NCBI RefSeq assembly: GCF_030272615.1
Contig: NW_026729203.1
Coordinates: 1 to 64,000 of the forward strand
Direction: 5' to 3'
DNA from: Cryptomeria japonica
Taxonomy: Eukaryota; Streptophyta; Pinopsida; Cupressales; Cupressaceae
Length of the DNA: 64,000 bases
Part shown: in pieces, positions 58,486 through 64,000 of the stretch
How the letters are laid out: each line of letters begins with the position of its first letter
Position numbering within the stretch: the stretch's first letter is position 1
Translations under genes and position numbers: made by a program
The notes under the pieces: model-generated
What the model was told of the DNA's origin: nothing
The model's database searches: none
The model's input: only the letters and a program-made list of their open reading frames with translations

Positions 58486-60800
58486 GAATTAATAGCTAGC
58501 GACATAAGTAGCATAAGCAGAGCTAGTTGTTTACCCGGTACCAGTAGTAGCACCAGCACTAGCATATCCACCAGTAGCTTCAGTAGCTTAGCTTGAACCA
58601 TCAGCAGCATACGTAGCATACCTTCCACCTTTTAACCCTACGGGCACCACCAGCACAAGATCTGGACTCATACCCAGCAACATAACCAGTCACAAGGTAA
58701 GCATCTTAACCAGATCGATAGCCAGATTCTGATAGTAGTTAGATCCAAAGCTACCAGCAGCATACCTAGTTCCGGATCGATAGCCATAAGCATCAGTAGC
58801 TTACCTTGAACCAGTACCAACAGTGGCATAGCCGTCTTAATAAGTTCATGGTAAAGCCAGAAGCGTGCCGGCATAAGTATAGACATAGACATAGGCAGCA
58901 TCAGTCGATCCAGTTGAACCAGTCGATTCCGTTGTTTAAGCTGTGGATCCATATCCAGTACCATCAGCGGCCCCTACTATTAGATTATTGACCCTACAGT
59001 AGATCCAGTTGCCCCTTCAAATTCTATGGGCAGCTTATGTTGAACCAGTTGGATAGCTAGAACCACCGGTATAAGCATAAGCATAAGCAGATGTTGAGTA
59101 AGTATGGAATAATTAAGACGACCCAGATTTTGTTGGCATTTTGAACCAGAGCGAGAAACAGTCGAATACGTTGACCCAGTTGGTTCATCAGTAGATCTAG
59201 CACCAGTAGGCAGGTGTTTACCCATCAGAATCTTACCTAGAAGCATACCTAGCAGCAGCTTTCCTCCTCCTGAGAGCCCACCCCAGTCTTCTGGCATCTG
59301 TGAATTAATGTGTGCCCCCCCCCCTTTCTATAGTTTTCTATGGCTCCCCATAGAACCCTTTCCCCTTTTCAATAGTAGGGGTAGGGGTAGGGGGGGCAAT
59401 CTCAAATAGTTCTAGAATCGCCCATAGAATTGTAGGGGCCCTACGGGGCAAAGGCATAGGTTGGTTTACCTAGTCTATGAGCTTGACCCAGTTGCTTATC
59501 TAGTAGTTTATCCAGCACGAGTACCAGCAACACCAGCATACCTTCCAGTAGATTCTGTTGGTTCTGTCCATGATGCACCACTAGTAGTTCGACGATCCAG
59601 TACCAGCACCGCCAGTATGACGTTTATCCAGCAGCATAAGCATAACCAGATGCATACCTAGCAGCATATCTATAAGTTGATGTGGTTGATCCAGTAGTTG
59701 GTCCAGTAGTTTATCCACCGGTAACAGCACCATCACCAGTAGAACCATCAACAGCAATACCACCAGCATACGTATACCCAGCATCTTATCCAATACCAGT
59801 AGATCCAGCACCCCTGGCAGATTATGCCATTGATCCTGTTGATCCAGCACCATCTACAGCGTAGACAATAGCATATCTAGCAGCATATTCACCAGTCCCA
59901 GTTGGAGTTGATCTAGTCGATTAAGCAAGTGATCCTGTTGATCCGAACCACCCCCTCTTTTGAAATTGCATTATCTAGAGAAGCATATCCAGCAGCATAT
60001 CCATATCCAGTACCATAGACAGTCTCACCTAGAGCACCTGAGTAAGCATCCGTAGTAAAGGAACCACCCGCATAGGCATAGCCCGTAGCTCCCCGGGGTT
60101 CTAAAGGTTCAAGATCCCGCCATTAAAGCAGTCGGCCCTTCCCCCCACCCCAATTATAGGCTTCGGTGCCAATTATAGGCTTTGGTCTAACTACCGTATT
60201 GATACCCAGAAGCAGCGTAGCTAGTTGTTGATCCTGTTTATCCATATCTAGACCTATAGCCGGTAGCATCCCTTCCTGTCCCAACTTATCCACCTAAAAG
60301 TTCTCCACCATCTCTCTTGTCCAGCGACATCCCTTCCATTTGTAGAACCCATAGTATCTCTCCCTGTTCCAGAAGCAAAAATAGAGCTAGTAGCAGATCC
60401 AGACGCAGTACTACCACCATGCATATCCATACCCAGCAGCGGGAGAAGCTTTGGTAGCTCGGGTCAACAATAGGCAGTTGTTGATATATACGATGCAGAT
60501 CCATACCCAGATACGGATCCATACGCGGTAGACCCATTTCGAGATCGAGACCCAGAGCGAGTTACTTACCGAACAGACCCAGAAACAGATCTAGATGCAG
60601 TTGTTCTAGAGCAACTATAACAGCGGGGTGGGCTCCCGTTCCATAAAAGGAATACCGTTCTGGAAGCATAAAAGCAAGCATATTAACCAGATCGAGAGGC
60701 AGAGGTGCTGGGAGCAGGAGCAAAGCCAGATATGGGGGTAGAAGCAACGGATAAAGCGTAAGCACGATCCAACCAAGCATCACCAGTACTTCATTCATGG
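58486..60800. repeat. Low-complexity GSY/DP-rich repeat block 5 (largest)
   Basis: This is 2.3 kb of degenerate repeat. Plus strand: VDPVVGPVVYPPVTAPSPVE (in 59682-59864) and DADPYPDTDPYAVDPFRDRD (open from 60474 to the TAA at 60618). Minus strand: STGDGAVTGG, STYRYAARYASGYAYAAG and SGSRSRNGSTAYGS. Minus-strand stops are nearly all TAA after GGA or GCA, at positions where other units have TAT (Tyr). Hairpin elements interrupt it near 58971 and 59010, and a non-family stretch (about 59300-59455) contains poly-C and mosaic motifs. The five blocks are probably decayed copies of one repetitive coding or satellite sequence. Confidence 0.6.
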
Positions 60801-63800
60801 TGGGCTCGGCTCGGCCTCCCGAGAGACTAGACTATATAGGCCCAATATCCATTCCGCCCTCTCTTCTACCCCGATTCTATACGTAACATCCCTTGAAAGA
60901 TTTCAACCCTGTAGTCTCTTTGGCAACTTTATTGACATGTTACGTATAGAATTCGCGGTGGGGTCTATCGAACTTGAGAAAAAACAAACTGCCACCACCA
61001 ATAATCTAAAAGGGGGGTCGTCGAAAGATGCCTAAAGAAACTATAGGCATTCACAACCAAACTCTATTTTACCCTACTATTCTAAAGGGCTAGCAGGCTC
61101 ATTAATGGCAGAGGGCTGCTTGCTGCTATATATCTGCCAGGGCGAGATCGCCAAAGAAACTATAGGGCCCATGTCTATAGCCGGGTGGGAGGGAATCATA
61201 GGGGCCCAAGGGGGTGAGCCTGTTACGTCTATAATATGGCGTACCGGTCAACTATCTATCTATCCATCTATCTATCTATCTATCTGGTTGGGGTGGGCCC
61301 CTACTATTCTATGGCATCGGAGGATGAAGGTTGCCGAGATCGATTCGCCCATGCCGAATAGTAGGGCCCTTAGAATAGGCCTGCAGGGGCAACGGCCCTG
61401 GCTAAGAATAGTAGGGGCCCACTACCAATCTACCTCCACTAGACCCACCCACCCGGGAATTCTAGTTGATGGGTGGGGGGTTATGTTCAATTCCCACCCA
61501 ACAACAACTATTTTAAGCCCTCCCTCAACATTAGCTTCCCACCCACCCCAATTAATGTACGCCTGCTAGAGTAACCGAGATCGATTTGAGATAACTTTAG
61601 AACAACTAGAATTCTCTGCATGCAGGGGAACCGGGTGTGCATGAGGGCCTCTACTATTCTTAGCCAGGGGCCAACTCGACATTCCCATCCCACCCGGGAT
61701 AACTCCCACCCACCCCCCGGCTATAGTTGCCCCCGCAGAAGTGTGGGATATTATTGGCTATTATTGGAACTTCCTACGAAGAACCACCCATGTGCCAGTC
61801 CTGGAAACGAGTCGACACCGAGTCGAGTCACCAATGGAAAGGATAAGTCAATTGAAACCGAGAACCAATCAGTCGAAACCGAGGACCCGCCATCCGTCTA
61901 TCAACACCGAGTCAAATGAATCGCCAATTAAGAGGCGAGAGTCAGGTTGTCCATGATATCTGATCTTTCACAAAGTATCTAATCTAAGAGTCCGGGTATG
62001 GGAAAACGCTGCTAAAATGTTCGCCACTCCCAATCACAATCATAGACGTATTAACAACTGAAGCTCCCCTGCTGCATCAATCAACGACTGGAATCATCTA
62101 CTTAATTCAGAAATAAACGAATTAGGCCCAGCAACCCAGGGAATGACCCAACCTCTCCTTATGCAGGCAGCCCGGGGAATAAAGGAAGTAGTCAGTCCAT
62201 CTGACTGAAGGCACCCAACCACCGAACTCCCTAACTCTTTCTCGCCTATCCAATGGATTCAAATGCCCTATTATTCTATGGGCATCTGGTGGGCCAATCC
62301 TATTACCCCCCACCCACCCCTTCGAAAGGTCGTTAGCTGTCATCTATCGCAACGGCCCAACGAATAGTAGGGGCCCACCCGCTAACCCCTAATTCTTCTT
62401 TAGTGAACTGCCTCATTGAATGAATCGGTAGTAGCAGACGGGGGGACCCAACTATTCAAGTGGAACCCACCATCTATCCGATTCAATCGGTGGCCAGCCC
62501 ACCTGGGCCAAATGGCACGAATCGAAGGATTGGATTCGAGGAGCCCCGGTAGTAAAGGTATCCTTGTCATCTCTATCACTACCCCGGTGCAATTGTGAAT
62601 CATCATATCCAATAAACAGAGAGGGGATAGGGGCTCGACGAGAAAGAAACTCGATTCATTGGTGGGTGGGCCCCCTCTGCATCTATTATTCGGATGGATA
62701 ATGAGCGACGGATGGATGGATAATGAGTGGGAACCTGGGGATCAGATTGCCTCGATTCCCAACCCCGACAAGGTCAGGTTCCATTCCATTCAATAGGCCT
62801 GAACTCGAGAGAGAAACTCCCGATTAAGAATAGTAGGGCGCTGGCATCCGAAGGGATGGCAAAGTGCATTTCTTTTCGATAGCCGCACTCCTTTCCCTAG
62901 TGTCGAGAACAGGTATTTCTTGTCTCCTGGGTCCAGGGAGGGAGGAAATCGACTCGACTCGACTGTCCATGATTCAATCGACTCGACTCAATACGTACGT
63001 AAGGTGCTTCTATCGTCCCGGGGGAAGCTAGAGGTTGGAATCGTCCCTTCCTTTCTACTCAACTCCAAGGTCCTTCTTTCCGGAATCGATCACCCGAACC
63101 AACCTGACCCCGACGAAGCCCGAGAGGTTCATGTCCCCTTCTCAGGGTTAGCGGCAAGGGATTCCTTTGCGAGAAAGATAACTCTATTCATCGTTGCCGA
63201 CGACCTTTCCAATGCCATTCTCCAATAATAGATGCAGAGGGGCGGGGCCATCCAAATAGTCCCACCCGGCAGCTCTACCTCCCACCCACCCCTGGTAGGG
63301 CAATTGCTAGAGTTGGGGACTTCCTTCTCGTCCCCGCCTGATAGATAATGGAGAATCAAACAACTGCCTGCTATCGAACAACTGGACCTGTCCTGCCGAG
63401 GAGCATGAGTAAACACGATTCCGTCCCATCAACGGGCACCCTAGCCGTTCCCCCCCCGCTGCCATGGCATCAGCCTGCGGCGAATAAGCTCTAGTTGGGT
63501 GGGCCCCTACTATTCTAGGGGCCGTTGAATTGTAGTGGAAAGAAGAGCCCATAGAATTGTAGGGCCACCTCCCCTGAAGACCGGTACACCACTTTGCTTC
63601 TCCCCGCGAGTAGCCTCCTAGGTCATTCGCTTCACTATTCCTTTATCGTCCCCGGGTGGGGTGATGAATCATGCTTTTCAGTGGAATGGGCGGGTGGGTC
63701 AATGAATCGGATCAAGCATTCGTCACTCCGCGGCGCTCCAATTGTCGATGAAGGAGGTGTGCCAGCCACTGATCGAGCCATTGATTCCACTTCACCATTC

Positions 63801-64000
63801 GGGGACGTCGAGGCGAACTAGGCGGTCCTCCCTCTCCATCTCCATCCCGACATGAAGCGGGATCTGGTCCTGCATCTCCTCCTGGGTATGATTCCAAGTC
63901 GGGGCAAACATGAGGAACAATGAAGAAGAAAGCGGTCCGGGTGGGTACACAAGGGGTTTTGGGCCCGCCCCGAACGAATACGGGTATCCAACGAATAGTT
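60801..64000. other. Repeat-mosaic intergenic DNA to the window end
   Basis: No gene is recognised. TACGTA elements in inverted orientation lie at 60873-60889 and 60937-60952. GCCTAAAGAAACTATAGGC hairpins are at 61030-61048 and 61150-61168, a CTAT microsatellite is at 61252-61285, and CCCACCCACC tracts and hairpin elements recur to 63580. ACCGAGTC units repeat near 61805-61915. The plus frame 62920-63228 (102 codons) lies in a less repetitive part but has no recognised domain. Confidence 0.5.
61030..61048. repeat. GCCTAAAGAAACTATAGGC hairpin family (representative)
   Basis: GCCTA and TAGGC arms flank AAGAAACTA. Other members lie at 61150-61168, 48364-48382 (inverted), 41587-41605, 37219-37237 (variant) and 34447-34464 (inverted). 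A relaxed version, TTTCTATAGTTTTCTATGG, occurs at 34971 and 59327. The loop is far more conserved than pairing alone would require. Confidence 0.8.

Overview
The window reads as plant mitochondrial DNA, most likely from a land plant with heavy C-to-U RNA editing; a gymnosperm is my best guess but is not proven. The reasons are: two pieces of mitochondrial atp1, with many Ser/Pro/Arg/His codons at sites conserved as Leu/Phe/Cys/Tyr (the signature of C-to-U editing); a decayed piece of plastid rpoC2; decayed pieces of nuclear LTR-Copia and LINE retrotransposons; and very long intergenic DNA with no intact tRNA, rRNA or respiratory gene that I could recognise.

Layout. Two textures alternate. 'Mosaic' stretches (about 1-2640, 4260-5900, 7800-13830, 15140-22450, 25760-32380, 33480-42000, 48200-48580, 52740-58490, 60800-64000) are built almost wholly from short dispersed motifs. 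These are a small hairpin (CCCCTACTATTCTAAGGGG and variants), a TACGTA-centred 18-mer (CATGTTACGTATAGAATC), a CTAGCAGGCT-ATTAATTA unit, a GCCTA-AAGAAAC-TATAGGC hairpin, CCCACCC tracts next to GAACTATAGTTC or CTAGAATTCCC, and TGCATGCA palindromes. 'Low-repeat' stretches (2640-4260, 5900-7800, 42000-48200, 49500-52740) are AT-richer and carry few of these motifs. They hold the imported or decayed sequence that I could identify and a possible degenerate 5S rRNA.

The only strong coding candidates are two adjacent minus-strand ORFs at 22467-24473. The upstream one joins the first ~68 codons of atp1 to an in-frame 36-bp triple repeat and a highly acidic tail. The downstream one, 57 bp later, joins ~147 codons of the atp1 C-terminal half to an unrelated tail with a hydrophobic segment. 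The central, nucleotide-binding part of atp1 is absent. This is the architecture of recombinant plant mitochondrial ORFs, some of which cause cytoplasmic male sterility; any effect here is inference.

A second unusual feature is a low-complexity family at five places (13.83-15.13, 24.96-25.76, 35.16-35.42, 48.58-49.06 and 58.49-60.80 kb). It reads as Gly/Ser/Ala/Tyr/Arg-rich peptide on one strand and Asp-Pro/Val-Pro-rich on the other. Its strong codon periodicity suggests decayed copies of one repetitive coding sequence.

The clearest evidence that the small hairpins are or were mobile is a copy lying inside the Copia gag fragment, and another that distinguishes two copies of a ~90-bp module (11.5 and 34.5 kb).
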